Assembly (NCBI GenBank): GCA_944390145.1
Contig: CALXOY010000014.1
Location: forward strand, 1 to 64,000
Length of the DNA: 64,000 bases
Source: an uncultured Duodenibacillus sp.
GTDB lineage: Bacteria; Pseudomonadota; Gammaproteobacteria; Burkholderiales; Burkholderiaceae_F
Direction: 5' to 3'
Numbering within the stretch: position 1 is the stretch's first letter; every line of letters starts with the position of its first letter. The position numbers and the translations under genes are program-made. Below, piece by piece: positions 32,964-43,041 of the stretch. Under the pieces are notes generated by a model. That model was not told the DNA's origin. It ran no database searches and was given only the letters and a program-made list of their open reading frames with translations.

Positions 32964-33974
32964 ATGGCTCAAAACGGTGAATTTCAGATCATCGAGCGCT
33001 TCTTTACACACGAAAACTTCGGCGCCTGGGCAAGCAAGGGCGTAGGAGACGACTGCGCCATCATCGACATGCCCGCCGGGCGCATTGCGGTGACGGCCGA
33101 CATGATGGCCGTCGGCACACACTTTCTGCCCACGCAGCGCCCCGAAGACATCGGCTACAAGGCGCTTGCCGTCAATCTGTCCGATCTGGCGGCCGCAGGC
33201 GCCGTGCCGCGCGCCTTCTTTCTCACCATCGGGCTGCCCGAGCGCGACGACGAGTGGCTTGCGGGCTTTACCAAGGGCATGACCGAGCTCTCGCGCGAAG
33301 CGGGCTGCCCGCTTCTGGGCGGCGACACCACCCGCACGGCAAAGGTGGGGGAGGCGCATGCGCCGGTCACGATTTCCATTACCGCCATGGGCGAGCTGCC
33401 CCCGAGCATGGGGCTCACCCGCTCGGGCGCACGACCCGGAGACGACATCTGGGTGTCGGGGTGCGTGGGAGGGGCCTGGGCCGCGCTCATGCACCGCTGG
33501 GGGAGGCTCACGCTTGACGCAAGGCTTTATCCGGCCGCTGCCAAGGCCATGGACCGGCCGACGCCGCGCAATGCGCTCGGCACGGCGCTTCTGAGCTCAG
33601 CTTCGGCCTGTGCGGACATTTCCGACGGCTTGGCGCAGGACCTCGGGCACATTCTCGAGCGCAGCGGCGTGGACGCCGACGTGCTCTGGGAGGCCGTGCC
33701 GCGGCATCCGGCGCTTGCCTGCCTGCCGCAGGCCCAGCAGATCGAGGCGGCCATGAGCGGCGGCGACGACTATGAGCTGGTCTTTACGGCGCCCGCCGAA
33801 AAGCGCGGCCTGATTGAACAGGCCTCGATCTCGGCCCTGACGCCCGTGACCCGCATCGGGCGCATCGTGCCCAAGAAGGACACGGGCGAGCGGCTTGCCA
33901 TCCGCGACGCCTCGGGCAACGTCCTGTGCCTGCCCGTGCAGGGGTTTGACCATTTTGCGGGCAATGAGGACTGA
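32964..33974 (+). CDS. thiL: Thiamine-monophosphate kinase
   Basis: A 336-residue kinase making thiamine diphosphate from thiamine monophosphate. It has the PurM-like fold motifs GVGDDCAII (Mg2+-binding aspartates), DMMAVGTHFL, YKALAVNLSDLAAAGA, GGDTTR and ADISDGLAQDLGHIL. The ATG at 32964 has AGGAGAAA upstream and gives a normal N-terminus; the frame is open 35 codons further back across the nusB terminator. Downstream pgpA begins eight bases after the stop. No TPP riboswitch is visible. Confidence 0.95.
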   Translation: MAQNGEFQIIERFFTHENFGAWASKGVGDDCAIIDMPAGRIAVTADMMAVGTHFLPTQRPEDIGYKALAVNLSDLAAAGAVPRAFFLTIGLPERDDEWLAGFTKGMTELSREAGCPLLGGDTTRTAKVGEAHAPVTISITAMGELPPSMGLTRSGARPGDDIWVSGCVGGAWAALMHRWGRLTLDARLYPAAAKAMDRPTPRNALGTALLSSASACADISDGLAQDLGHILERSGVDADVLWEAVPRHPALACLPQAQQIEAAMSGGDDYELVFTAPAEKRGLIEQASISALTPVTRIGRIVPKKDTGERLAIRDASGNVLCLPVQGFDHFAGNED

Positions 33975-33982
33975 CGGCTGTC

Positions 33983-34543
33983 ATGGCGTTTGAAAAGTAC
34001 AGTGCCGACAATCCAGCCTACAGCGTGCGGCCGGGGCTGCGCTTTGCCTTTTCGCATCCGCTGCACGCCGTGGCGCTTTTCTTCGGCGCGGGCTGTTTGC
34101 GCCCGGGGCCGGGCACCTGGGGCACGGCCGCAGGCGTTCTCGTCTGGATCGTGCTCTCGCAGTTTCTCGGTTGGAAGGCGCTTCTGGCCTGCATCATCGC
34201 GGGCTTTGCGCTGGGCGTTGCAGCTGCCGGCAAGACGAGCCGCGACCTGGGGGTGCCCGACGCAGGCTGCATCGTGATCGACGAAGTGGTGGCGGTGTGG
34301 CTGGTCTGCCTGATGCTGCCGCAAAACTGGATCGGCTGGACGGCGGCCTTCGTGTCCTTTCGCATCTTTGACATTGTGAAGCTGCCGCCCGCAAGCTGGA
34401 TTGACAGAAATCTACACAGCGGCCTGGGCGCCATGCTCGACGACCTGCTTGCCGCGGTCTGGGCTGTTGCAGCCGTGATCGTGATCGACATGCTTCTGAA
34501 CGACCTCTTTCCGTCCTCGCGCCTTTTCCTGGGCGTTTTCTAA
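33983..34543 (+). CDS. pgpA: Phosphatidylglycerophosphatase A
   Basis: A 186-residue inner-membrane enzyme dephosphorylating phosphatidylglycerophosphate. It has FFGAGCLRPGPGTWGTAAG, the acidic VIDEVVAVW motif and FRIFDIVKLPPASWIDR followed by GLGAMLDDLLAAVWA, all signature PgpA blocks, and three to four hydrophobic segments. It follows thiL by eight bases and precedes the PncC gene by eleven, in a common betaproteobacterial order. Confidence 0.95.
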   Translation: MAFEKYSADNPAYSVRPGLRFAFSHPLHAVALFFGAGCLRPGPGTWGTAAGVLVWIVLSQFLGWKALLACIIAGFALGVAAAGKTSRDLGVPDAGCIVIDEVVAVWLVCLMLPQNWIGWTAAFVSFRIFDIVKLPPASWIDRNLHSGLGAMLDDLLAAVWAVAAVIVIDMLLNDLFPSSRLFLGVF

Positions 34544-34554
34544 AGAGTCTTCCC

Positions 34555-35085
34555 ATGCAGATTGAACAAACCACCTGTGAACTTGCCGTCCAGCTTGGAG
34601 ACGCCGCGCAGAAGGCGGGGCTTTTGATCGCAACGGCCGAAAGCTGCACCGCGGGCGGCGTTGCCTTTGAAATCACCTCGATTCCCGGGTCAAGCGCCTG
34701 GGTTGACCGGGGCTTTGTCACATACACCAATGAAGCCAAGGAGCAGATGCTCGGTGTGTCGCACGAGACACTGCAGACGTATGGCGCCGTGAGCGAGGAG
34801 ACGGCCCGTGAGATGGCGTGCGGCGCCATTGCGCATTCGCGCGCCCGCGCGGCGGTGTCGGTGACGGGCATTGCGGGGCCGGGCGGCGCAGTCCCCGGCA
34901 AGCCCGTGGGCACGGTGTGCTTTGCCGCGGCGGTTGAATGCGGCGGTTCGATTTCCGTGCGGTCCTTTCGCGAGGAATTTTCCGGCAACCGCGACGCCGT
35001 GCGCCGCCAGAGCATCGACTACGCCATGTTCCGGCTGCTCGAGCTCATTGACGGCACGACACGATCCTTAACAAAAAATCAGTGA
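34555..35085 (+). CDS. pncC: CinA C-terminal-type nicotinamide-nucleotide amidase
   Basis: A 176-residue stand-alone CinA C-terminal domain (PF02464) that deamidates NMN to nicotinate mononucleotide in pyridine-nucleotide recycling. It has the catalytic region LIATAESCTAGGVAFEITSIPGSSAWVDRGFVTYTNEAK, then VTGIAGPGGAVPGKPVGTVCFA. It lacks the N-terminal molybdopterin-binding-like domain of full CinA. It is the last gene of the thiL-pgpA-pncC run. Confidence 0.93.
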   Translation: MQIEQTTCELAVQLGDAAQKAGLLIATAESCTAGGVAFEITSIPGSSAWVDRGFVTYTNEAKEQMLGVSHETLQTYGAVSEETAREMACGAIAHSRARAAVSVTGIAGPGGAVPGKPVGTVCFAAAVECGGSISVRSFREEFSGNRDAVRRQSIDYAMFRLLELIDGTTRSLTKNQ

Positions 35086-35154
35086 TTTCACGGCTGCGGC
35101 GGCAGCCGCCGGCGTGAGACAATCAGCGCTCACCATTCATTTTTGTAGGAACCG

Positions 35155-35589
35155 ATGAACGCTGAATCAGAAAAGAAGGACCAACTCTGTGTATCGCTTC
35201 GCTCGTTTGACGCGGTCTTCAACGTTGTGCAGTTTGTGGGGCTCTCGGCCATTGCGCTTGCCGCCGTGGCGGGCTTTGCCTCTGAGCTCTGGCGCATGAT
35301 CAACGCCGACGGCGTGGCGCTGGGTGACCTGCTTCTTTTGTTTCTCTACACCGAGATTCTCGTGATGGCGCGCGCGGCGCTGCACAGCCACCATGAGCTC
35401 GCCATCACGATGCCGATTGCCATCGCCATCGTGGCGCTCGGCCGCTACATGGTGGTGAGCGCAGACCACAACGCCCTGCATCAGATGATGTATGCAGGAG
35501 CCGTCTTCATTCTGGTGGCAGCGCTCTTTCTCTGGAAGATGCGCGGGCGCTTTGGCGGCGCATCGGGCGAAAGCGGCGGCCCGAACTGA
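35155..35589 (+). CDS. psiE: PsiE-family membrane protein
   Basis: A 144-residue protein with four hydrophobic segments and the PsiE/phosphate-starvation-inducible pattern (LLLLFLYTEILVMARAALHSHHELAITMPIAIAIVALGR). The family's biochemical role is unknown. TAGGAACC precedes the ATG. It ends 17 bases before the stop of the convergent flavin reductase gene. Confidence 0.85.
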   Translation: MNAESEKKDQLCVSLRSFDAVFNVVQFVGLSAIALAAVAGFASELWRMINADGVALGDLLLLFLYTEILVMARAALHSHHELAITMPIAIAIVALGRYMVVSADHNALHQMMYAGAVFILVAALFLWKMRGRFGGASGESGGPN

Positions 35590-35606
35590 GCGCCGCCTCC
35601 GGCCTT

Positions 35607-36179
35607 TTAAAGCTCGATGTCGTAGGCCTTGCCGATCGTGAGGAAGTGGCCGCCTGCGACATAGTGCAGCGTGCGGCAGCCTTCTTCGCCGTCGGGGAAG
35701 TGCCAGTGGCCCTCCGAGAAGACCTTCGGATCGGCCCAGGCCTTCAGCGCCTCACCGATGAAGAGGTCGTGCTTCTTTTCGTTGTACTCGTTCGGAATCA
35801 CCTTAAAGAGCACCGAGCAGAGCACGCCTTCGACGGCCGGAATGCTGCAGCCGTCGTAATAAAAGAGCTTGGCGCCGCTTTTTGCGATCTTGTCGGCGTC
35901 GTCGAACTTGCTCACCGACCCCAGGTAAAGCGTCTGGCGCACGATGTCAAAGGAGGGCAGCGACAGCATGAAGTAGCCCGTCTTGTCGATGAGCCTGCGC
36001 GTGTAGTGCGTGGAATCAATGCAGGCCGTGCAAAGCGCCGGCGTCGTGTTGAGCGGGCACACCCAGGTGGCGGCCATTACGTCGATGTCGTCGCCGTCGG
36101 CGGCCGACACAAGCGAGGTGGCGCCGAGGTTAAAGAGACGGTAGACGTCTTCGAGATCAACGGGCTTCATGTTGGGCAT
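35607..36179 (-). CDS. Flavin reductase-family protein
   Basis: A 190-residue FMN-binding split-barrel protein of the flavin reductase-like family (PF01613), suggested by ATSLVSAADGDDIDVMAATWVCPLN and the later THYTRRLIDKTGYFMLSLPSFD. Such proteins reduce free flavin or act as small NAD(P)H-dependent flavoenzymes. AGGGAG precedes the ATG at 36179; the open frame upstream is arginine-rich and not conserved. It lies 28 bases downstream of pyrF on the same strand. Substrate unknown. Confidence 0.85.
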   Translation of the reverse strand: MPNMKPVDLEDVYRLFNLGATSLVSAADGDDIDVMAATWVCPLNTTPALCTACIDSTHYTRRLIDKTGYFMLSLPSFDIVRQTLYLGSVSKFDDADKIAKSGAKLFYYDGCSIPAVEGVLCSVLFKVIPNEYNEKKHDLFIGEALKAWADPKVFSEGHWHFPDGEEGCRTLHYVAGGHFLTIGKAYDIEL

Positions 36180-36207
36180 TTGGTTTCTCCCTTCTTGCAA
36201 GAAACAA

Positions 36208-37035
36208 TTATCCACGGGCCTTGGTCTTGGCCGCGCGGATTGCGTCGCGCGTGGTCTTGGCCGCCTGCGCAGCGGCCTGGGCGAAGTCTTCGCCCTGGCC
36301 TGCAAAAATCACAGCACGGCTTGAGTTGATGATCATGCCGCGGCCCTCAGCGTCAAGGCCGGCCGCCACGGCCGCATCGACGTCGCCGCCCTGCGCGCCG
36401 ATGCCGGGCACAAGAAGCGGCGTTGCGGGCGCAAGCGCACGCACGCGGGCGATCTCCGCAGGCTGCGTGGCGCCCACGACTAGACCCACTTGGCCGTTGA
36501 CGTTCCAGGGGCCGGCGGCAAGCTTTGCAACGCGCTCATAGACCATGTCGCCGTCCTTGGTCACCAGCTCTTCGATATCAGCGCCGCCTGGGTTGGAGGT
36601 GCGGCACAGCAAAATCACGCCGCGCCCCTCATAGGCGAAATAGGGCTCGATCGTGTCAAAGCCCATGTAGGGCGAAAGCGTCACCGCGTCGGCCTGATAG
36701 CGCTCAAAGGCTTCTTTTGCATATTGCTTGGCGGTTGAGCCGATGTCGCCGCGCTTGGCGTCGAGAATCACCACGATGTCAGGGTGCTTTTCCCGGATGT
36801 AGGCGATGGTGTCTTCAAGCGCTTTTTCAAGACCCGCGCCCGCAAAGTAGGCGATCTGCGGCTTGAAGGCGCAGACGTAGGGAGCGGTGGTGTCGACAAT
36901 GGCGCGGCAGAACGCCGTGACGCCCGCCGCATCGCGGCTGATGTGTTCGGGCAGGCGCTTTAAATCGGGGTCCAGACCCACGCAGAGCATGGAATCGACG
37001 GCATCAATGCGCTTGTTGAGCTTTTCAGTGAACAT
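36208..37035 (-). CDS. pyrF: Orotidine-5'-phosphate decarboxylase, type 2
   Basis: A 275-residue TIM-barrel enzyme converting OMP to UMP. The catalytic signature VILDAKRGDIGSTAKQYAKEAF is present near residues 91-112. The length and the extra loops fit the type 2 (longer) PyrF family found in many betaproteobacteria. The ATG at 37035 (MFTEKLNKRIDAVDSMLCVGLDPD) gives the conserved N-terminus. The flavin reductase gene follows after 28 bases. Confidence 0.95.
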   Translation of the reverse strand: MFTEKLNKRIDAVDSMLCVGLDPDLKRLPEHISRDAAGVTAFCRAIVDTTAPYVCAFKPQIAYFAGAGLEKALEDTIAYIREKHPDIVVILDAKRGDIGSTAKQYAKEAFERYQADAVTLSPYMGFDTIEPYFAYEGRGVILLCRTSNPGGADIEELVTKDGDMVYERVAKLAAGPWNVNGQVGLVVGATQPAEIARVRALAPATPLLVPGIGAQGGDVDAAVAAGLDAEGRGMIINSSRAVIFAGQGEDFAQAAAQAAKTTRDAIRAAKTKARG

Positions 37036-37185
37036 GGCGAAGGATCTTCCTAGGCGGTGAATACGACAAACGGGCGGCAGCGCCCTTCTGAGTCCGAATC
37101 TTACCGCTGCGCACTTTTGTGAGCGTCGCCGCAAGTTGAGGGTGCCGCAAGTTGAAGAGCCTGCCATTGTCAAAGGCAGAGCGGC

Positions 37186-38307
37186 TTAATGCTGCGCCAT
37201 CGACGAGGCAGCTTCTTTGTTGGGAAAGCCCAAAACAGCATAGCCGTCCTCGGCGCTGCGAATCGTGAGGCACCCGGCCTCGTAGAGCTGCGTGAGCGGA
37301 TCGGGTTCCAGAGACAGCAGAGAGTTTTGCAAATGGTTTATGGGCACAAGCCAGGTTTGCGAGCCGTCAGCCGGATTATCAAGGCCGGGCCATGCATTGA
37401 GCAGAGCGCCGCTTAAGCGCCAGTGGCTCTTAAATCCTTCGTCGGGCTGCTCCAGAAACTTCAACACCGACCAGGGACGGTAAACGCGCGATAAGGCCCT
37501 GCGGTCAAAACAGTAGCCGCCGTAGTTTTCCCGGAGCTTCTCGATCAAAGAGGGTTTGGCTAGACCCAGCACCTTTGCGGCACGATCCAAATACGGCGCG
37601 AAATTCGTCCGGATTTCTTCCTCGGTAAAGCCCAGCAGCGTGCCGCAGTTGGTCTGCAGCGAGATGTCCTCCAAGCTGTTGAAGCCGGTGAAGATTCCCG
37701 TATTGCAGAACTTCGCGGCGCCGGTTATGAAGAAAAAACGCAGACAGCCGCTGCGGGTCTTCATCTTTTGGAAAAAACGACTCAACAGCAGCTGAACGTC
37801 ATTGAAAACATCCGGTCGGTGAAGGCAGGCGGTCAATGGAGCATCGCAATCATCAATCAGAACAACGATTGAGGCATCGGGCTGGTTTTCCATCCAGCGG
37901 CCGATCTGGGTGATGAGGTCTGTCAGGCCGGCGTGGTAAACGAATCCGGCGGCAGAAAAACGATCAATGAGTGCCTTTTCAAAAAGCCGGACAAAGCCCG
38001 GGTAGTCTGCAAAATCGCTGACATCAGAAAAATCAAGCCGGACGACGCGGTAGGTTTCTGTCTCCTGCCAGAGTTTCTCAATGGCAAGCCCCTTGAAGTC
38101 CCTCACACCGGACCTGAAAAGAGTTTCGATCGTGGAGAGAAGCAGCGTTTTGCCAAAGCGCGGCGGCCGGGTGAGAAAGATCTGTACGCCCACCGGTTCG
38201 CAAATGGAGGCGATCTGCACCGTCTTGTCGACATAGACAGCCCCTTCTTTTCGAAAGGCGGGAAAACTCGATGAGCAAAGAGGCAGTGGCGGCAGTTCCG
38301 TCGGCAT
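37186..38307 (-). CDS. AAA-ATPase-like protein (PF09820 type) lacking the C-terminal nuclease domain
   Basis: A 373-residue protein of the AAA-ATPase-like/DUF1703 family common in gut anaerobes. It has the N-terminal FPAFRKEGAVYVDKT, Walker A-type RPPRFGKTLLLST (GK at 52-53), Walker B-like VVLIDDCDAPL and GAAKFCNTGIFTGFNSLEDIS. Family members usually run to 500 residues or more with a C-terminal PD-(D/E)XK nuclease. This one stops right after the linker motif VLGFPNKE, so the nuclease is absent. The ATG at 38307 matches the family start. Function in the family is unclear; the truncation may have inactivated it or left a regulatory ATPase. Confidence 0.8.
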   Translation of the reverse strand: MPTELPPLPLCSSSFPAFRKEGAVYVDKTVQIASICEPVGVQIFLTRPPRFGKTLLLSTIETLFRSGVRDFKGLAIEKLWQETETYRVVRLDFSDVSDFADYPGFVRLFEKALIDRFSAAGFVYHAGLTDLITQIGRWMENQPDASIVVLIDDCDAPLTACLHRPDVFNDVQLLLSRFFQKMKTRSGCLRFFFITGAAKFCNTGIFTGFNSLEDISLQTNCGTLLGFTEEEIRTNFAPYLDRAAKVLGLAKPSLIEKLRENYGGYCFDRRALSRVYRPWSVLKFLEQPDEGFKSHWRLSGALLNAWPGLDNPADGSQTWLVPINHLQNSLLSLEPDPLTQLYEAGCLTIRSAEDGYAVLGFPNKEAASSMAQH

Positions 38308-38469
38308 GGCTGGCAGCGCAAGAGAGTTTTCAATTGACTCGATTGTAGCGGCCGGCGGGGCAAAGGCCGAAAAGCGCGCAGACAGTGAGACGTTCCGTTT
38401 TGACGGCGCAGCAGGCCGTTTTCCGGACGATGCCGTATAGTTGTGCGCGAAAAATTTTCTGGAGTTTCT

Positions 38470-39453
38470 ATGAAGCAAGCTATTGTCGCCGCAGCTGCTG
38501 CGGCTCTTTTTTCGGCGGCGCCGGCCGTGCAGGCGGAAAACCTCATGGGCTATGCTGACGGTGCCCAGGTGATCGACGTTCCTGTGGCCTCGCAGAAGAT
38601 CGTCGCCATCTCCGGGATCGTCTACAGTCAGGTGTTTGAGCGCGGCCGCAATGTGCGCGGCTTGAAGATGACGCTTTTTATCCCCAACACCAAGGAAAAG
38701 AAGCCGGCGGTGCTCTACTTCCCGGGCGGCGGCTTTACGTCGGCCGATCATGAGAAGTTCCTTGAGATGCGCTATGCGCTTGCACGTGCGGGCTTTGTGG
38801 TGGCCGCCTGTGAGTACCGCGCTGTACCCGACAAATTCCCGGCTCTGCTGCAAGACGGCAAAGCTGCGGTGCGCTGGGTACGCGCTCACGCCGAGGAAAT
38901 CGGCGTTGATGCGTCCCGCATCGGCATTCTGGGCGACTCCGCAGGCGGCTACGTCGTGCAGATGATGGGAGCCACAAACGGTGAAAAGTCCTGGGACACG
39001 GGTGACTTCAAGGATCAGTCCTCCGACGTGCAGGCTGTGGTCTCCATCTTTGGCATTTCGGATCTGCGCTCCATCGGCGAGGGCGTGGGCAACTCCAATG
39101 TGCACGCGTCGCCTGCCGTCACCGAGGCGCTTCTTTTAAACGGTCCGGCCTTTAAGACCTTTGCGGGCGCCTCCGTCATGGCTGATCCCGAAAAGGCGAG
39201 GATGGCAAGCCCCATCGGACACGTGGACGGCACCGAGCCCGCCTTTTTGCTGATGCACGGCACCAACGACAAGGTGGTGAGCCCGCTGCAAAGCAAAAAG
39301 ATGTTTGAAGCGCTCAAGGCAAAGAAGGTCGACGCCGAGTATGTGCTTGTGCGCGGCGCGGCCCACGGTGATCTGCCCTGGTACCAGCCTTCGGTGATTT
39401 CGCGCGTGGTGGACTTCTTTGAGCGCCATCTCGGCCGGAAGGCGGCAAAGTAA
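38470..39453 (+). CDS. Secreted alpha/beta-hydrolase (esterase-like)
   Basis: A 327-residue exported hydrolase. A signal peptide (MKQAIVAAAAAALFSAAPAVQA) is followed by an alpha/beta-hydrolase fold. The oxyanion region FPGGGF lies near residue 84, the nucleophile elbow GDSAGG has S157, the likely acid is in HGTNDKVV and the histidine in RGAAHGDLPW. It resembles the carboxylesterase/BD-FAE group acting on esters. The start ATG at 38470 follows TGGAGTTTCT. It is divergent from the truncated ATPase, and the U32 gene follows after only three bases. Substrate unknown. Confidence 0.85.
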   Translation: MKQAIVAAAAAALFSAAPAVQAENLMGYADGAQVIDVPVASQKIVAISGIVYSQVFERGRNVRGLKMTLFIPNTKEKKPAVLYFPGGGFTSADHEKFLEMRYALARAGFVVAACEYRAVPDKFPALLQDGKAAVRWVRAHAEEIGVDASRIGILGDSAGGYVVQMMGATNGEKSWDTGDFKDQSSDVQAVVSIFGISDLRSIGEGVGNSNVHASPAVTEALLLNGPAFKTFAGASVMADPEKARMASPIGHVDGTEPAFLLMHGTNDKVVSPLQSKKMFEALKAKKVDAEYVLVRGAAHGDLPWYQPSVISRVVDFFERHLGRKAAK

Positions 39454-39456
39454 ATC

Positions 39457-40704
39457 ATGGCCTACGCACGCAGCGACTTTGAAATCCTGGCGCCGGCGGG
39501 ATCGCACGAGGCGCTTGCCGCGGCTGCGGCCGCCCGCGCCGATGCGGTCTACTTCGGGCTCGGCGCGCTGGACATGCGAAGCCTTGCTTCAGGGGGCTTT
39601 CAGCGCGAGGAGCTGCCCGAAATCGTGGACTTTGCGCATGCGCACGGCATGAAGACCCGCCTGACGCTCAACGCCGTGCTCTATGACGAGGATCTGGAGC
39701 AGGCCCGGGAGGAGGTGCAGGCGGCAAAAAGCGCGGGCGTGGATGCTCTCATCTGCTCGGACGCCGCGGCGATGATGCTCGCGCAGCAGGCGGGCATGCC
39801 CGTGCATCTTTCCACACAGCTCAACATCGCCAACGTGGAGGCGCTGCGCTTTTACGCGCGCTTTGCCGACGTCGCGGTGCTTGCGCGTGAACTCACGCTC
39901 GAGCAGATCCGCGCGATTGCCGAAGCGATCGAGCGCGAGCACATCTGCGGTCCATCAGGCGAGCCCGTGCGCATTGAAATGTTTGTGCACGGCGCGCTTT
40001 GCATTGCGCAAAGCGGCCGGTGCTTCATGAGCCTGCACACCCGCGGCAAAAGCGCCAACCGCGGGCAGTGCCTGCAGTCGTGCCGCAGAAGCTATCTGAT
40101 CCGCGACGCCGAGCGCGACATCGAGCTTGAGCTCACGCCGCAGTACGTCATGAGCCCCAAGGACATCAAGACGATCGGCTTTTTTGACAAGGTGGTCGAC
40201 TGCGGCGCACGCATCTTCAAAATCGAGGGCCGGGCGCGGTCCGCCGAGTACGTCCGCACGACGGTGCAGTGCTACCGGGAGGCTCTTGAAAGCGTTTTGG
40301 ACGGCACGTTCGGGCCGCAAAAAGTTGCTCAATGGGACGCGCGGCTTGCCGAGGTCTTCAACCGCGGCTTCTGGGACGGGTGGTACCTGGGCGCCAGGAC
40401 GCCGGAACTGACGGAGAGCTACGGCTCAAAGGCAACGCTTGTGAAGCGCTATGCAGGCAAGTGCATCCACTTTTTTGCCAAGGCGGGCGTGGCGCAGTTT
40501 CTCCTCCAGGCGCAGGGCTTTCAAGCCGGCGCAAGGCTTCTTGTCACAGGCCCCACAACGGGCGCGGTGGAGTTTTGCGCCAAGGGCATTGTGAACGAAG
40601 CGGGCGAAACGGTCGGGGCGGCGCAAAAGGGCGAGGCCGTGACGCTCAAGGTGCCCGAAAAGGTGCGCGAAAACGACAAGCTCTACGTGCTTGAGCCGCG
40701 ATAG
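39457..40704 (+). CDS. U32-family peptidase (TrhP/RlhA-like)
   Basis: A 415-residue protein of the U32 group with the N-terminal FEILAPAGSHEALAAAAAARADAVYFG, HLSTQLNIAN, the cysteine-containing MFVHGALCIAQSGRCFMS and RGQCLQSCRRSY, and the later FKIEGRARSAEYV. Despite the peptidase name, characterised members (TrhP/YegQ, RlhA/YdcP) modify RNA, for example uridine hydroxylation with prephenate. The conserved cysteines that suggest an Fe-S cluster are present. It is probably co-transcribed with the esterase upstream. The exact RNA target is not assignable. Confidence 0.88.
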   Translation: MAYARSDFEILAPAGSHEALAAAAAARADAVYFGLGALDMRSLASGGFQREELPEIVDFAHAHGMKTRLTLNAVLYDEDLEQAREEVQAAKSAGVDALICSDAAAMMLAQQAGMPVHLSTQLNIANVEALRFYARFADVAVLARELTLEQIRAIAEAIEREHICGPSGEPVRIEMFVHGALCIAQSGRCFMSLHTRGKSANRGQCLQSCRRSYLIRDAERDIELELTPQYVMSPKDIKTIGFFDKVVDCGARIFKIEGRARSAEYVRTTVQCYREALESVLDGTFGPQKVAQWDARLAEVFNRGFWDGWYLGARTPELTESYGSKATLVKRYAGKCIHFFAKAGVAQFLLQAQGFQAGARLLVTGPTTGAVEFCAKGIVNEAGETVGAAQKGEAVTLKVPEKVRENDKLYVLEPR

Positions 40705-40728
40705 AGCGAAAGATTTTTCATGGCGCAC

Positions 40729-40765
40729 AAAAAATCCGCCGGCTGGATCAGCTCCAGCCGGCGGA
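40729..40765 (-). terminator. Terminator of groEL
   Basis: A perfect 13-bp stem TCCGCCGGCTGGA/TCCAGCCGGCGGA (40735-40747, 40753-40765) with a TCAGC loop. On the minus strand it is followed by TTTTTTG. It lies about 30 bases past the groEL stop. Confidence 0.9.
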
Positions 40766-40794
40766 AAATTATTCTGCAGTCAAGGCAGGATGGA

Positions 40795-42432
<1,638 letters not shown>

Positions 42433-42482
42433 CTATTTTTCTCCGTTAGAAATTCTGTGTGTTCAAACCAATGACAAACCGA

Positions 42483-42770
42483 TTACTCGAGAACGCCCAT
42501 GATGTCTTCTTCGCGCATCACGAGGAGCTCTTCGCCGTTGACCTTGACGGTCTGGCCGGAATACTTGCCGAACAGAACGCGGTCGCCGACCTTCACATCC
42601 ATCGGCAGAAGCTTGCCGGCTTCGTCGCGCTTGCCCGGACCGACGGCGAGGACTTCACCCTGATCAGGCTTTTCACCGGCGGTGTCCGGCAGGACAATGC
42701 CGCTGGCGGTCGTACGCTCAGCCTCGAGACGCTTGACAATCACGCGGTCATGTAACGGACGGATTTGCAT
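42483..42770 (-). CDS. groS: Co-chaperonin GroES
   Basis: A 95-residue lid of the GroEL ring. It has [18 protein letters not shown], the mobile loop [16 protein letters not shown] and the C-terminal [28 protein letters not shown]. It is the first gene of groESL, about 120 bases downstream of the heat-shock promoter. Confidence 0.98.
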   Translation of the reverse strand: MQIRPLHDRVIVKRLEAERTTASGIVLPDTAGEKPDQGEVLAVGPGKRDEAGKLLPMDVKVGDRVLFGKYSGQTVKVNGEELLVMREEDIMGVLE

Positions 42771-42892
42771 TTTGTTTTCACTCCAAAATTTTGAAAAATC
42801 ATCTGAAGGCCCGGAAAAAGGCGACTCTGCCGCACCGGGCGCTTGCCATATGAAATCGGTTCAACGCGGGCTTGGCCCGCTGCTAAGACCCC

Positions 42893-42921
42893 ATATGGGG
42901 ACGGGCTTTTCCGATTTCAAG
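42893..42921 (-). promoter_or_regulatory. Sigma-32 heat-shock promoter of groESL
   Basis: On the minus strand CTTGAAA (42921-42915), a 14-base spacer, then CCCCATAT (42900-42893). This matches the sigma-32 consensus CTTGAAA-N13-17-CCCCATNT at every position. It lies about 120 bases before the groES start. No CIRCE element (the HrcA site) is seen, so control is by the heat-shock sigma factor. Confidence 0.9.
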
Positions 42922-43041
42922 CCCGTTGCAAAAAAATTTTTCTCCGCGTAGAACACATCCTGCGGCGCCTAGCTGTCTGAAGCGGGAGTCGATGCTTTCT
43001 TTTTCCGTGCGCCGGGCGCTTTTGCCGGTGCAAGTCGCTGT

